This document shows positions 44,271 to 58,900 of a stretch of DNA of 64,000 nt, piece after piece. Made by a program: the position numbers and the translations under genes. The notes under the pieces were generated by a model, which worked only from the letters and a program-made list of their open reading frames with translations, ran no database searches and had not been told where the DNA came from. Position 1 is the stretch's first letter; each line of letters begins with the position of its first letter. The DNA is from Calamus simplicifolius. Taxonomy: Eukaryota; Streptophyta; Magnoliopsida; Arecales; Arecaceae. Location: assembly GCA_900491605.1 (NCBI GenBank), contig UESW01003831.1:2039109-2103108 (forward strand). Direction: 5' to 3'.

Positions 44271-45602
44271 TCTTTTAATCATTTCTTAATGCTGAATTCA
44301 AGAATTCATTTGTTTCGTGATACATTTGTTGCGTTGTTTGAATAAAACGGACGAGTTACATTGTACTATCATGCAAAGGGAAATGAAAGGTTCAAATTGT
44401 ACTTGGTCAGTTGTGCGCTGTCCTTATCGTTGTGTATTAGTACTCAGCTAAGAGGAAACCTCCTAGAAGTCAGGGAGTTGGTCGAGAGCACAAAAAAAAA
44501 AAAAAAAAAAACAACGACTTCGGCCACAAGATTGTCAATAGTTCCGATGCTCAAGATTTTCTTTTTATTATGTATGCTATAGGGAGCTGATTAGGTGTAT
44601 ATGAAAAGTTTCTTCTGAATCTTTAAAAAATAAAATATAAAAGGAAGAAGAAGAAGAAGAAGAAAAATTCATGCATGGTAAGAGGATATTTAAAGCAATT
44701 TCTTTTCTCACTACATCAGCCCATAAATACTAAATTATTCCTGTTTTCTTTAAAAGAACTGTCAACAATATTTTTCAGGCCATGAGATTTTCAGCTATTA
44801 TTTAAAAATAAAAACCAGTCAACCACAATTGATGGTATTGACAATCAACCAGGCATTCTCATAGTTCTACCGATGATGCATAACTACGGCTCATCTATAG
44901 AAATACAAGGCTTTATTTTGTTATAATAGTTTTAATACACGTGGCTTGGGCACGAATTTGTGGGACATGATTTTGGCATGGTTTAGAAAGAGAGCACTTA
45001 CAAATTATTTAAATTTAAAATTAATAGAAATAGGTAAGATGGAGATATAATAATTCATGCAGTCAACCAATAGAAAGATAAAAATATCATACATTAATTT
45101 CGATATTTAGTGAAAATGTTATATATATATATATAGTTAACATTATTTTTCAATAACTGCATCCCATGGCCATGCTATTTCTATGCACAAAAAATACTTA
45201 GTGCTAAGTCATTTTTGACTACTTCAACAACGATAATATATGACCTACCTGATCTACGAGTAGTTAACAGGCAACAAAACAAAAGGAATGGAGTTGATTT
45301 CCGAGGTTCATTGAAGAAGATGTCCTAAATAGAAGAAGGTGATAGGAATGAAAGGGTCATCAATGCAGATAAATGCAGAAAAATCTAAAGCATCTGATTG
45401 AATGAGATGTGTAAGCTCTGCAGGACATGCGATATTAAGCATATCACAGAAATATCAAGTGTTTTTCCAGTTCCATGAATGTAGAAGAAGGTAGGATGAA
45501 GACCAGGAAAAATGTGCGCTTTTCCATTGCTTTTATAAACATAATTGTGTTTAGACTGTTGCAAGCGCAAAGATGAAAAGGGAAACAACTGAAGCAATAA
45601 TT

Positions 45603-45642
<40 letters not shown>

Positions 45643-46411
45643 CCTGTAAGGCCATTAGGATGCGAATAATTACTAATAACCAAAGATCATGAAGAAAATG
45701 ATTGAAAAAAGATTCTAGATTTAACACAATAACAACAAAGCTTTAATCTAACTAATTGAGATTGATTACATAATTCAATTTTTTTCTATTATATTTGATT
45801 TATAAAAATAGCAAATATTTCTTTATTACTCTCTTATGTAACTTTTCATTTATCTTGATTTTTTTTAATATATATCAAATCATTTTTTATGCTAATTCAT
45901 TCTAAATCATATTGTAAATATTCAAACTATATAAATCATCGTTCTCTCAATTTGTTCTCAATAAAAGCTACCTTCTTCTTTTTTAAAAATGACTTTATTT
46001 TTTACTCTATCTATTTTTATATCACCACATATTTACTTCAATATTCTCGTTTCAAATAGTTTTCTAATTGTCTAACATTCAGTACCAATAAAGTAGAGCT
46101 AATTTTTTAGCTATCATATAGACAAACCTCTAATAATTACAAAGAAAACAGTGACAATGAACCTCCTATACAACTAATTGGACAACATGATACATGAATA
46201 GACCCTATATATAACTTTTTATAAAGGAAAATTTTGAGCAACAACATTCATGATTTAACCCACTAAATTAGGGCACATGATAGAACAAAACATTACATGC
46301 AAGTTTTGCATCATTTATTTCTTAAGTAAAGATTATTGTTATCCTTCCTCTCAATTGTTAAAACAAGATAAACAAAATAATAATGTATACTAATGCAAGC
46401 ACTAATGCTGT
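44271..46411. other. AT-rich intergenic DNA with simple repeats
   Basis: No gene seen. Holds an A20 run at 44492-44511 (perhaps a retroposed tail, source not recognised), an AAG tract near 44643-44665, an AT tract near 45121-45135 and a GA microsatellite at 45605-45642. It includes the 3' flank of the PHD gene. Confidence 0.55.
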
Positions 46412-46920
46412 TCAATCATCGGTAGCTAGCCCAAAGTGTTCACGAAGGATACTTTTGCTGGCTCCTCCCAATCCTTTAGCAGTTTTCATCATATTCCCTA
46501 GTTTTTCTTCCTCATGCCTTATTTGACCCATTCTGTCCAGGACATTGGCAAGAAGATTATTGCAATCACCACCATTAGGTAAAGTCCGAGGATTTGCAAG
46601 TGCTGATCTTTCTGAATCAAGCTGTCGATACAAACTGAGAAGATAGTCTTTCTGATCATAAAGCTTTTGCTCAATAATTCTTAAGCTCAATTCTTGTGAA
46701 TCTTTCCATTCTCGAAGTATCTTAACTATATCGTTTTCAAGATTCACAGATGCATTATCAAAATCTGAAGTTATGTATATTGGCAGCTGAGCTGTCCCAT
46801 CAACTGTATCATTCTTTTGCATAAGCTGGACCTCATCTTTGAGACCCTCATTTATTTTTTGTCTTTTAATGTCCGGTGCTCCTAAAATTGTTATCTCCTT
46901 TCCAATATTGAAGGTATCTT
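46412..46920 (-). CDS. PHD gene exon 4 (coiled coil and C-terminus)
   Basis: Acceptor AATACAG|AAGATACC. Begins DTFNIGKEITILGAPDIKRQ, then a helical heptad region (LENDIVKILREWKDSQELSL, DQKDYLLSLYRQLDSERSAL) and ends LREHFGLATDD with a stop at 46414-46412. The frame is open well upstream of the first internal Met, so the exon is larger than the ORF from that Met suggests. Confidence 0.88.
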
Positions 46921-49900
46921 CTGTATTGAAAAAGAAAGCTTTGTAAATTTACAAATAAAGATTGGAAGGACATATTGAATTCTGAAAAACCTATGGCATA
47001 TAACAAAATATATTGGTATCCATTGAAGAATTTAAAAAAAATCAATATCAATGTTTTCTCAAAAGCTGCTAATGATAACTTGCTACAGATGAATCATGGA
47101 AGTATTGACAGAAATCCATGTGCAAGAAAAGGCTATTGACCATCTAGGATGACACTAAACGACACTGAACAAAAATGTTGAAAGAAATTAAGAATGATGC
47201 TTGCTGTAATAAAATTTCAAGGTCATGCATTTCTAATCTTTAAATATTCATATTCAGCAAGCAATGACGAAAGTAACAGCTTCATATTAATGGAATCAAA
47301 TTGAAAATTTTCTGGTTATGAGAGGTTTGGCAGGGGGGAAAAAACAATGCACTCAAAATTGAACTCCTATTCCTTCCTGATCCAGCTCTTGTTTATATAT
47401 TTAATTTAGCCAGAATATGTATAACAAACAAATAAGCATGAATTTCGATGTCAATCTTCCAAGCAGAATTAATATGTACTTCAACATCAAGTTTCCGAGC
47501 AGAATTTATCTTTCTTTAAGAGGCTGACAATGCTAGGCCACTTCCAAGTGCTATTTTGGGTGTGATTTACTAGACCAATTATTTATGAATATTTCATATC
47601 ATTGTTTCAATGTGTGAAAACTGGAGAAAATACAACTTTGGATAAATGGTCTGACATATCAGATGATGCATGCAGAGTCTGCTTTATGATGCATCAATGA
47701 TGCAATGTAATTCCATGAAATTCAAGTCAAATCTATTAAGGAAAACAACAGAAACTACAGGCATAAATTAAAACTGGTGGTGATGGTTAAACATCAAATG
47801 AAAGGTTGTTAAGGACTGTCATATGTTGCAGAAGCAATGCGACTCCCTAATGTGACTTACAGTGGCATGAAAGGGCCAGCTAAGTTCACAATACATCAAC
47901 GACATAGCAGTGAGTAATGCACCTGGTCTATGATGCTCAGCTCAAAGGTGGCAAGGTGCAAAAGGAGCTCAACTTGCAAGGAAAGACAATGCAGCAAATA
48001 AAGGTGATTTGTGGTGGTTTTCTCAAGAAGAAAATTCATGCAGCATCAAGGTGTGCATGCACATTTCAACTGACTTGATGGATGCTTGCTTTTGGACATC
48101 TGAAGGTATTACAAGCTCGGTTTTCAGTCTCTGTACTGGACCCTATACTAATAGCTTATTTGCATGAGTTGAATCAGTAAAGTACACACCTGCAGCGACA
48201 TATGGGGCATTGCTTGAGGCAAGGAAGCAGCTATACCATATGTCAGTACAATACCACACCAAGTTCTCATACCACATCAGTGCCCTTATCTAAGTATGGT
48301 GCACCTGATACTTGAGAATATGGATTGGTGGAGAAAGCCTGGATTGCCGAAGTCAAACTTGTGTCCGGCTGGGGGCATGTGTGCAAGCACTTGCGTATGT
48401 TGTTGGTCTGCTAGACATTTCCTATGTCTAGCCTGGGTATGTAGTGCAAATTGAGGCCTCAAATTATGAAGGAAAAATTGACTTTGCGACATAATTAATA
48501 CCCAAAAAAAGGGAGAGGGAGATGACATCAGCTCATTATAGTATCAGCTCATTGCACTTCTCCCTTCTGTTTCTTCATTGGATATCCCCTCCAATGGACC
48601 CCATCAGTGTTAAGTGCCGCATTTGATCAACTAGTCTAGCCATCCAAAAGTCTCTATGTTAATGGTACAAATAACATTAAATGACTCAATCTCATCATAT
48701 AATGATTTCAAAATTCTGATCTAATATTCAGTCCTCACAAAATTTGACTTTTGATGTTGAAATTGATTCTTCACAAGTCCTACATGTGTCATAGATGTAG
48801 GAGATGGGACAAAAAAGTGCAGATCAGGGTTTAGAAAGGGTTATCCGTAAAAGAGTGGGATAGGACAGGAGCAATTTGGAGATGGCCAGAAGTAGAAGGG
48901 ATAGCTAGGGATAGCAATTCTAGGGCTTTGTTGCGCCATGATTGCGATTGGCTCAGGATTGTTAAAATTTCTCCAATGAAACATGATAAAGTCTAGCTTA
49001 AGTTGAGCTGATTCAAGCTACAAGCCCAAATTCAAATAATTTCACACATATGCGTGATAATCGGTCCAATCTAAACTTTACAACTAAAGATTGAATAAAA
49101 ACCTTATGTTTAAACCTAGTCCTAAAATATTCTAATCCTACATGTCCCCCCGCCCCCCTCTCTCTCTCTCTCTCATCCAATCATTGACTCCCATCTCCTA
49201 CCCAGCCCCCCTCCCCTTTTGCTCCCCTCTTCCTCTTGAATCTTTTGGCCCTTGGTTACATGAATCAGGAGTTGACTGTTGCAAAAATATCTCTGAGAGC
49301 CCGTGCTAACATATATTTACTCCTATATTGTCTATACATTAAGTAGAACTTGGATACTTATATAGAGCTAAAAAATCTAAAAAATACCTTTTAACTAGCT
49401 ACAAATGATATCAGAATAGATCTAGTCTATGGCCAACATGGATTAGGGGCCACTGCTAACAAGCTCGTTACCTTTATGATTGGATTTGATTGCATGTGTT
49501 TAAATCCTTAACTTGATGAGGATGTTAAGGCTTAAACAGGGGGAGTATGCAAAAGTCCACATTGGCATGTGTTTAATCCTACATCAGCTATGTATTGTGT
49601 GGATCTTGAGTACTTATATAATGTTAAGGAACCTAAGTAATACCTTTTAGCTAGCCTTTTTGAGTGAAGTCATATGTTATTACAATCTCTTTAGAAGTTT
49701 AAATGAAGCATTAGGGAAGTTGGTTTAGCAGCAAATTTCTAAGAAGATCTCAAACTAAAGTATAATCGTAAGCCTAAGCTCCCTGACACTCAAATTCTAC
49801 AAAGCATTAGCTTTTACATTTTCTAAAATAGACCTAATTTCCACTTGTATCCCTGCAACAAGAGTGGTTTAGAGAACAAATACGCATTGATTTGGATCAT

Positions 49901-52900
49901 TACTAGAGGATGCTACCATGACATGACATCCCTCCTCTCTCTCTCTCCTCAAAATTCTAAAATCAAGCCTAATTAGGTTTGGGCTCAACTTTGATAGGTA
50001 AACAACTTGCTAAAAAATCACCAAAATAAAATTGCTTTAAGTAGGATCTAAATCCAAATATGACCTATTTTAAGCTGGAGATGAGCTAGAAATTTCCCAG
50101 GCTGTAACTAAACCACTAGCAGCCCTGGATTGACCCATGGAATAAGTTCGAGATTTTGAGATCGTTTCACTTGGCACAAAATCGTAGTTATAAGAAAACT
50201 ATGAAAACAAGAAAAGTTGGGGATTAAACAGTTAACTAATGGCAACAAATCTAAAAAATACGGAAAGCATCTTAATGATAAGAAAATAGAAGTGAAATTA
50301 AGGTCACTTATGACAAATTAGCAAAAGATTATGGACTATATGTAAACCTCACCATAAATCCATAAAATTAGGGTTTATTTATTAAATCATTGTTTAAGCA
50401 ATTATGAAGATTATAGATGAAGAATTGAAGAATAAATTAGGAGGTTCTCAGCAACTTACAAGGTAAGGCCGGAATCAATAGCATAAACATATGTGAATTG
50501 ATAGTGAATGCAAGGCAAAAAGTAGTAACAACGAAGAGCAAAAGGAAAGGCAATACAATAACAACTTTAACATAGGTGAAAATTAAAAAGATCAACTCTC
50601 AATTCATTCTTTTATTTGCTTGCATTTACTTATTTTAGAAGTCACCTTAATCGGAGCAAACCAAAATATCCTTCTTCATTTGTCCTTTTCCTTGAAATGA
50701 TTACCACCAATATAAATTGTCAAGGAAGAATAGATTCAACAAATCAGCAGCTCATAATGGCAACAAACATTACTTATTAGGCAGGGTTGGTTACCATGCC
50801 AAGTGCTAGGGAAGCAGCACTTTGAACAGGTGAAGAAACCTTGTTTATCCCAGGTTATTCATGCAAGTGTAGGCGACAACAATTTGACTTTTCTAGGTTT
50901 ATAAATTAAGTCAATTCCCTTCATCCATTGTCATGGTTTAATTATCTTGACTTGTTATTGGAAAGAACTTAAATATTCTCTACCAAAAAAGGGACTTAAG
51001 TTCATAAGGCTTTTGCACTTCAAATATCTTTAGAAAAGAAAAGAAATTTCTTAATATTATAACAAAAGCATAACTATTCAGTCTTCCCAATATTTTACTA
51101 AATTTTCCACTAATTCTAGATTTATGAATAAAAGAATTTCACTGTGATTGCATCTTAAAACAAACAAAACAAGCAACTATTCCTTTTAACTTCAAATCAT
51201 CAAATTTTTTCTCCAGCCTTTGTCTCATTATTCAACCATGATTAGTTTGGTTTCCCAAAAAATTGTACAAAATCTTTTAATCAGTATAAAAATTATTAAC
51301 TAATTATGAAAATATAATAATGTCGTAATAAATAATTATAGTATAAAAGAGAACTATGTTTTCCCACTAACATTTTATTCTCCTTTTTCTTGATAATTAA
51401 CTCCATTGAGAAGGCAGGCTACCATAGTCATATTGCTGAGCAATCATAGCCAATGGTCTTAGTAACAATATTTTTTAATTTTTCATTCAACTAGCTGTTG
51501 CAAGCCAATAAAAATAGATTTCCACTTAAAAAAAGGGATGGCATCATAAGTCCTGGAATATGGTAAATTTTGACACATTTAGGTCTACCCAAAGAACTCT
51601 AACACCTTATATTATATTAATGAAGTTTGGAGATCATACTAACTAAATTTTTCATTCAACTAGCTATTGCATATCAACAAAAATAGGTTTCCACACATCA
51701 TCAGTCATGGACTACAGTAAATTTTGCCGCTTACAGGTTTATTTAAAGAAATCTAGCATCTTATATTATATTAATGAAGCTTGGAGATCATACTAACTTC
51801 AACTACTTTAATATGAGAGCAAGTGAACAAGGAAAAGTTCAACTTAGTTCAATGCCATATAAATACCAAAAATATTAAGATGTTGCAACCTTGCTATCAA
51901 TGCATCCATGAGATATTTGAAGCAACAATAGAACTTAATTCCCTGACATGTACAGATGTATGTTCTTATGAATCTAGACACATGCAACGAATGAGTTATA
52001 TGATATCGCTTCTTTTAGGTTCAACAATTTGCTATTATTAATCCATATTTAAATGCACCTTTCTTATTCTGTTTTACAATAACATCATCAATGATAAAGT
52101 GAATACAAGAATTTTTGCACAAACAATTTTTAAGTTTTAACAGTAAACAAACATGTGAACAAACCTGATTACATCAATGCTCCACAAAAAAAGTTAACTT
52201 AAAAAGAGTATCATGATCCTTGCTCATATTTGTCACGACACTATTATCATCATCAAATGGTGGGCCAAATGAAATATACCAAAGCATTTTAGGTAAATGT
52301 CATGCATTAATATGATAGCCATTTATTTTTGAGGCCTCCTATTATATTATAATATTAACATATATACTAAGAATAAAACTAACCACTAGTCAAGGTTCGC
52401 AATATCGATGCTTATTGTCCCATATCAAGCATATCTAATCCTACTAATACTAGAAGGAAACCTGGTATGGAGAGCACACCAATTGTGGACATGTCAACCC
52501 GACACCCATACCAAGCATACCAACACTATAACAACATGGTACCAGCATAGAATTTGGTATTGCAACTACAATTGCCATCAATATTTAATTATTGCTTGTT
52601 ATAATGTCTTTCGCCAAAAATCCAAATATAATGGTATTTTTTATCAGGTTTTCAAATACCAGTATCAAAACCTAAAATTGTTTTTCATTGTGAAACTATT
52701 ATTATATGTACCAAAATCAACAATATCAAAAATAATGAAAAATCATTAGTACCAACCAATACAATCAGCATGGTATTGTCAATACAATACAGACCAATAC
52801 AGACTGCTTTATGTAGAACATGTCAATACAATAAGTTTTGGCATCAAGCATCTATAACAATGCCGGTTGTGCATCGGAACAGGACGGTAGCATCCATGTT

Positions 52901-55900
52901 TTGTATACTCTAATAATCTTGCAAATTCAAAGAATAACAATATATTCTATGTATAGTGGTCTGATCAACTAACATGATTATTACCTTGTCATTATTTTCC
53001 ATTATAGTATGATAAGGATCAGTGATAATAGCTATTATCTTATTTCCCAAAAAAAAATTCTAGTCACGGCCGAGCATAACTGTTTTGACATTAAAGTCAA
53101 GGCAAATAATGACCATTACTTTTATTATGATGCTAATTAATGACTTTAAATTGAGTCCATTATTAGGGGATGTTGGCATTGTACAAACCTTGGTGAATGA
53201 ATGAATATATGTAAACCATGACTTAATAACTCTTGCTACTAGCCCATCATCAAATAACAACTGATTTTTAGCTTCTCATAGGCCACTTTCTTCTTAGCTG
53301 GGTACCCCTTAACTATGGTGGATCAAGTTAAACTTTGATGGGGCCATCCAAAGTGGTGGTGTTGGAGGCATAGAAGGCCATTTTGATGTTAGGCACGGAA
53401 TTGTTGATGCATACAATCTGCCACGTGGACTAGAATCTCTACATATATCTGAATCGGACTCTCACACAAAATCTTATTCTATATCAAATGGCAATGACCC
53501 CCATCTTCATGGATATCTTCCATTCGATGTGCCATCTTATAGATATCCTACATCCAAGGCTTCGAGCAGCTCCTACATTCCCATACTGCAGCTTCATGAT
53601 GCTTATAAGTCGAATTTTGCCAACGTGATCTTTGTATGACAGGACTAGTGTTCCACTACACAAGGGTAAGATAACGAGACATAGAAAAGAGCTGGATATG
53701 GTGATCCAATGGAGTGGACTCGTGATGTCCATGTGAGATAAGATGGCATTCCAAACCCAGACTATGAGTAGGATCTCAATGTCTATGAGTGGCATGGATA
53801 CTCTACCAAATATTAGATGTTCGTACATATTATCAATTATGTTTTTATTATATATTTGAAATTCTTATTTATATGCAATTTAAAAATATTTTCTTTTAAT
53901 TGTCTATTTCTTACATTTACATTAGTGACACATTGATATACTTCAATTTTATTTGACATCATAAAGAACTTCAAAACTCCATAAATTTAAAGAAAAAATT
54001 GCTAAGACTAAGTATACCACATTATAGAAGAGAAAATAAAAAAAAATCAAAAAAATAAAAAAATCTAGCATACTTGTCTATCTGATCGGAATGCTATGGT
54101 GTACAGTGTGTCGATATGGTGTGCCCCCTGTACCGTACCGAACCAAGCCAGTACTGAAATAGTATCGATTTCTGTTACGATGAACCTTGGTTGAAGGAGC
54201 TGGTTTTAGCTTAGTAGCGTCCTTGGCATGGTAATGAGGGCAGGTCCTATCCATTTATCCCAATGCATTATTTTAGAGGCACAATTGAAGGCTGCCCACT
54301 AAGGGTCTTCAAGAACTTACATGAATGGACTTCGAAAAGAATGTTTGTGTAGAGGGGGACTCTTAGCGATGCATTGGTTGATTGATTAGGATAATCTGCA
54401 TCACCCTTGCTTAAGATATGCATGGAATATGATGCCTTTATTTCCTATAATCTAATTAGTCATACTTTGAGCGAAGAGAATAAGTTGGACTTTTGGCTAG
54501 TTGATGCTAATTCCCAATAGCTAGAGTAAAGAATTTGTACCGATGGGTCTCCATCATCTTTATAGCATTTACCTAAGAGGCATTTTCTATGATAAGTTGT
54601 AACTCTAAAAGGGCTTCAGCCTCCTTTTGGTTTAAAAGAAAATGGCTTACTTCCTTTTGACTCAACCAACTCCATATGCCACTAAGTCTAAGTCTAATCT
54701 TTAATGACCTAAATAATTTATAATAGTCATCATTTCAGTTTCACCCAATCTCTCATAGTATAAATTACACAAATATTGCTAATTTAAATAACAAATGTGC
54801 ATACAAAACCTGACCAACATATGCAAGGTATCGTTAGTGATCTGCACTGCACTCCTTGTCCAATTCCATCTTGTGTGGCACACTAGGAATAATGCAACAT
54901 ATGGTGATAAGTGAGTGTCACTTAAAATTTGAGCCAAACACAAGGCACGTTGATCCTATTTTCAAATTTTGGTGGGGCATTTTGCAGGACACCAAAATGG
55001 GGTACCATCCCAATGTCAAGACAAGAATATCTCACTGTTGTCTTGACATCTTGATTAGCATGTTTTGGCTCATCCCTCATCCCATGTATTGAGATAAGTT
55101 AGGAAAATAGTAGTGCATCTAACTCAACTCAACTAAGCCTTTTCCCAACTACATGGGGTTGGTTATATGAATTTGCTTCCTCCACTCTGCTCTATTCAGG
55201 ACTAAGTCGACACTCAAATTACAATAGTAGCGCATCATCCTTACAAGTTGCCCTCTCTCTCAAAAGTAGAAAAAAATCCTATAAAAGGTTGGCATCCAAA
55301 TAGAGTAAGAAAGCAAGGACAGAAAACCTAGACCATGCCACTACATCACCCACCATTACCATGACTCCATAAACCTTTGTCGCATTGTCTCCATCGCCAC
55401 CTTCTCCATTGACTTCCACAAGGCCCTCACCCTCCTTAATGCCTCCCACAACAATCTCCACTAGCTTGTCTTTATCTACTCCTTTGAGGACTCTAATAGA
55501 GTGAATCACCGGCAACAATATTGTCCTCAACCTACCACCCCATCACCTCCACTAACCTAATCCTCTCTTAGGTCTAGTCCTGCTCGCTGCCATGAAGATG
55601 GCCAACCATCCCTCCAACTACATCAAGGCCACCACCTCCCTTGTCAACCTCACCCTTAATAATTGTTGCTACAAGAATATTAATGAAGGTGGCGAATAAG
55701 ACTGGAATCAAATAGCAGTGGAGCCCCATGGATGGTGGATCTCGATGGCCAACTCTCCTCTTTGCCATTCCAAGTTCTCCCGCAAGCTCCAATCTTAGCC
55801 CTTAGCAACTGAATCTTGTCTCTATGCTCCAATCTGCCCTTCTCGGTGAGTTTGCTTATCTTATGCTCCCTCTTCCACTCAAACACCACAAGAACCCTAT

Positions 55901-58900
55901 TTTCAACCTGTCTCCCATCGTAAACCTGATCCTAACCCTAACCCTGTTCGCCATGTAACCCTCACCCTAGCCTCACTTTATTGTTAATGATGGGTGAGCT
56001 GCCATGGCCTAGACATTTTACATCGTGACAATGATTGGATGAGTTCAGGTTAGGAAGAGGAGAATGAAGAAATGAGAAGAGAGCATTTTTGTTTGAAGAG
56101 TATGAAAAATAGGAAAAGTCTTTGTACACAGTCTCCGGTACAGCAAGTCCTACGTGGGCTGCACCGTCCCTCCTTATTGGTCCACATGAATCCTATACAT
56201 GGCTTGATACGATGGAGCAAGAATACCATCTTAAATTTTGACGTGACGTGCATTAATACCTATTCAATTTTTTTTTTTGAAATTTGTGTACAGGCCGCAG
56301 TGCACGTTTTCTGAATGGGTGTCATAATTTTATAACTACGGTGTTGTAAATTTACAACTGGGATGTCATAATTTTTTTTGGCTTTCTGAATGGGTGTCTT
56401 AATTTTATAACTATGGTGTCGTAAGTTTACAACTAGGGTATCATCTTAAATTTTGACGTGACGTGCATTAATATCCGTTCAGTTTTTTTTTGGAATGTGT
56501 ATAGACACGTTTTCTGAGTGGGTATCGTAATTTTATAACTACGGTATCGTAAATTTACAACTGGGATGTCGTAATTTTTTTTGACTTTCTAAATGGGGTC
56601 TTAATTTTATAACTACGGTGTCATAAGTTTACAGCTGGGGTGTCATCTTAAATTTTGACATGACATACATTAATACCCGTTCAGCTTTTTTTTTGGAATT
56701 TGTGTACAGACACGTTTTCTGAATGGGTGTCATAATTTTATAACTACGGTGTCGTAAATTTACAACTAGGGTATCGTAATTTTTTTTGGCTTTCTGAACG
56801 GGTGTCGTAATTTTATAACTATGGTGTTATAATTTTAAAACTGGAGTGTCATATTTTTTCCATCGGGATGTCGTAAAGCTATCTTAACATTTTTTAATGG
56901 ATGTCATATGCATGTGGACCAATAAGGAGCGGTGCAGCCCACGTAGGACTTGCTTCACTGGATGCGGTGTACAAAGTTTTTTCCATGAAAAATATTGGTT
57001 TCAACTTATAGGCCCACTCTAGTTCAACTAGGATTGGGTCCATTCCAGCTTTGAGTTAGGTTCTTGTTTGAGCTTGGGCTAGATCCTAGAAAAAAAAAAT
57101 GGACTTAGGCCCAGCCAAATTGTAGCCCTACACATAAGTGATGAATCAAAGCAACAAACACGTGAGAGAATTACAAAGGAGAAAACAAGGAGATAGGCTA
57201 TGTTATAAAACAAAAGGGGAAAAAGATGGATCAATAGTTGGAAGAGAGAAAGGAAAGATAATATTTGTCATTTTTTTAGAAGTTTTCATCCAGTATATAT
57301 ATGTTAGATGTGAGGTTTTCACAATGATAGGACATACAAAAATATATAAAAAACACATATAAATACATGTGTCTATGCAATAACCTCCAAGTAATAGTAA
57401 AAAGGTTTGCAAAGGTACATCAAGATTTTATATTTTGGCTTGTACCATCCAATACCAAGTGAGTAAAGGACCAATATAATAAAGTACTGAGACAATATAG
57501 GGGTTCATACAGTATTAGCACATGAAACACCTTCCTTGCTTCCAACAATGTACCATGTGTCAAACAAGGATACCCACACTTATTTGATCCATACCAAAGA
57601 AATTTCAAGCCTCACAAAAATGGTAGAGATATGAAGAATGACAAAAAAACATTTGGATTATCTAAGCTTAGAAAATTTAAGACTATGAGCAAAGCAAATA
57701 AAGCACTCAAGAAAACATCTTAAGCAATCGTTTCAGCATCCCAAGTGAGTGTTGTCTTGGACATCCCTGATCCCAAGTATCGGGTTGGGTGGGATGGTGG
57801 CATGTTCCATTTCATCAAAAACCAGGATGGCCTCATTTCGCAAGATATAAAACCTTGATTAAAATAGATGATGAGTAAAGGATGAAAATATTTGAGCAAT
57901 TGAGACTAAGTACCTATGCATGTTGTTGCACATGTAATTAAAAATATTTATGGGACATAATGAAGTTTTATGGTAATTGCATATTAATATCCAAACATAT
58001 ATACCTCTATTGGCATTTTTTTTAATAATAACACATTATTCGTATCCAACCGCTACTAACAATAATAAATGTGATGAGTGTCATGGTACTAATGTCCCAA
58101 GAAAGAGAAGCAGGAAAAACTAACCTGCAGTAGACATTGAGATGCTATCCTCCATCTTCCAGATTTCACCAAGAGGAACACCTTGGTTAAGCTGGATCAA
58201 ATATCACAAATAATGCGATTGTTGAGATGTCATAAAATGAGACAAGGGAAGAAATTTCCATTTCATTACAAATGCAGCACCTCACAGTGAAAACTAAACA
58301 ACAAAAATAGTACCTTAGACAAGATAAATGTAATCCGCCTCCGCAAGCTATTTGCTCTCATTTGTTCAGAGCCCCGCAAGATGCAAAAGCCCAAATTTAG
58401 AATTTTTTCAACAACATCCCGGGATTCAAGAGATCCACATGTTCTTATAAGCTTGATCACATGTGGTATAAGGTTGGTTTTATTATCGCAACATTTGCAA
58501 TAATATTCCACATTCAGACCAATGGCTCCTCCAACAGTCCCACCCATATAAGAACGAAGGGCACATTCAACATGTCCAACATGCCCACAGATAAGATTCT
58601 CACCTACAATTGCCTCACATCTAATAAAACTATAACCTCCATATGCCCAATAAACAGTTTTGCGGCATAGAATACAGCAACAGTTACAACAGAAGCCATA
58701 TTCATTACAGAAGATATCACAATCCTTAGCTGGCAATCCATAGCTTCGTGCATTCTCTTGGAGGATGCACATTTTATTTCCAGCTTTACAACCTTCTGTC
58801 CCTACTGCTGATTCAGATCTTGAACAGTCATTAACATCTAAAAAACTATAGGGAGATGCATGGATATTTGCATTTTTCTCAGTACCTGAAAAAGGTGAAC

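Larger units (their letters stand above)
15098..44275 (-). mobile_element. Mutator-like element (MULE) heavily split by later insertions
   Basis: Sequence near 15125-15260 and the reverse complement of about 44090-44270 align over about 140-180 bp. Shared landmarks in order are AGTC(T/C)TTGT, a T-rich stretch, TTTGGTT, GACTT, CATC, ATG, AGAAA and AGCT(T/C)ATG. Such long inverted repeats fit a Mutator element, and a decayed MULE transposase lies inside on the minus strand. Subtracting element B, the MITE and the LINE leaves about 5.9 kb, a reasonable autonomous MULE length. Identity of the inverted repeats is only moderate and no 9-bp target duplication can be checked, since element A abuts or cuts the left end. 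Confidence 0.55.
46921..58124 (-). other. 11.2-kb intron 3 of the PHD gene
   Basis: AT-rich, filled with small transposable elements (separate entries at 49280, 51478, 52393, 55120, 56112, 57421) and a decayed ARM-type gene fragment at 55336. Stretches 46921-49279, 49685-51477, 51800-52392 and 54194-55119 show nothing I can assign beyond CT tracts near 49160 and 49937. Confidence 0.75.

Noticed and set aside
44492..44511. A20 run as the tail of a retroposon
   Set aside because: No target duplication or recognisable body upstream, so only noted as a simple repeat.
53484..53828. 114-codon minus-strand frame
   Set aside because: The plus strand has the more protein-like composition here; the minus frame has no motif.
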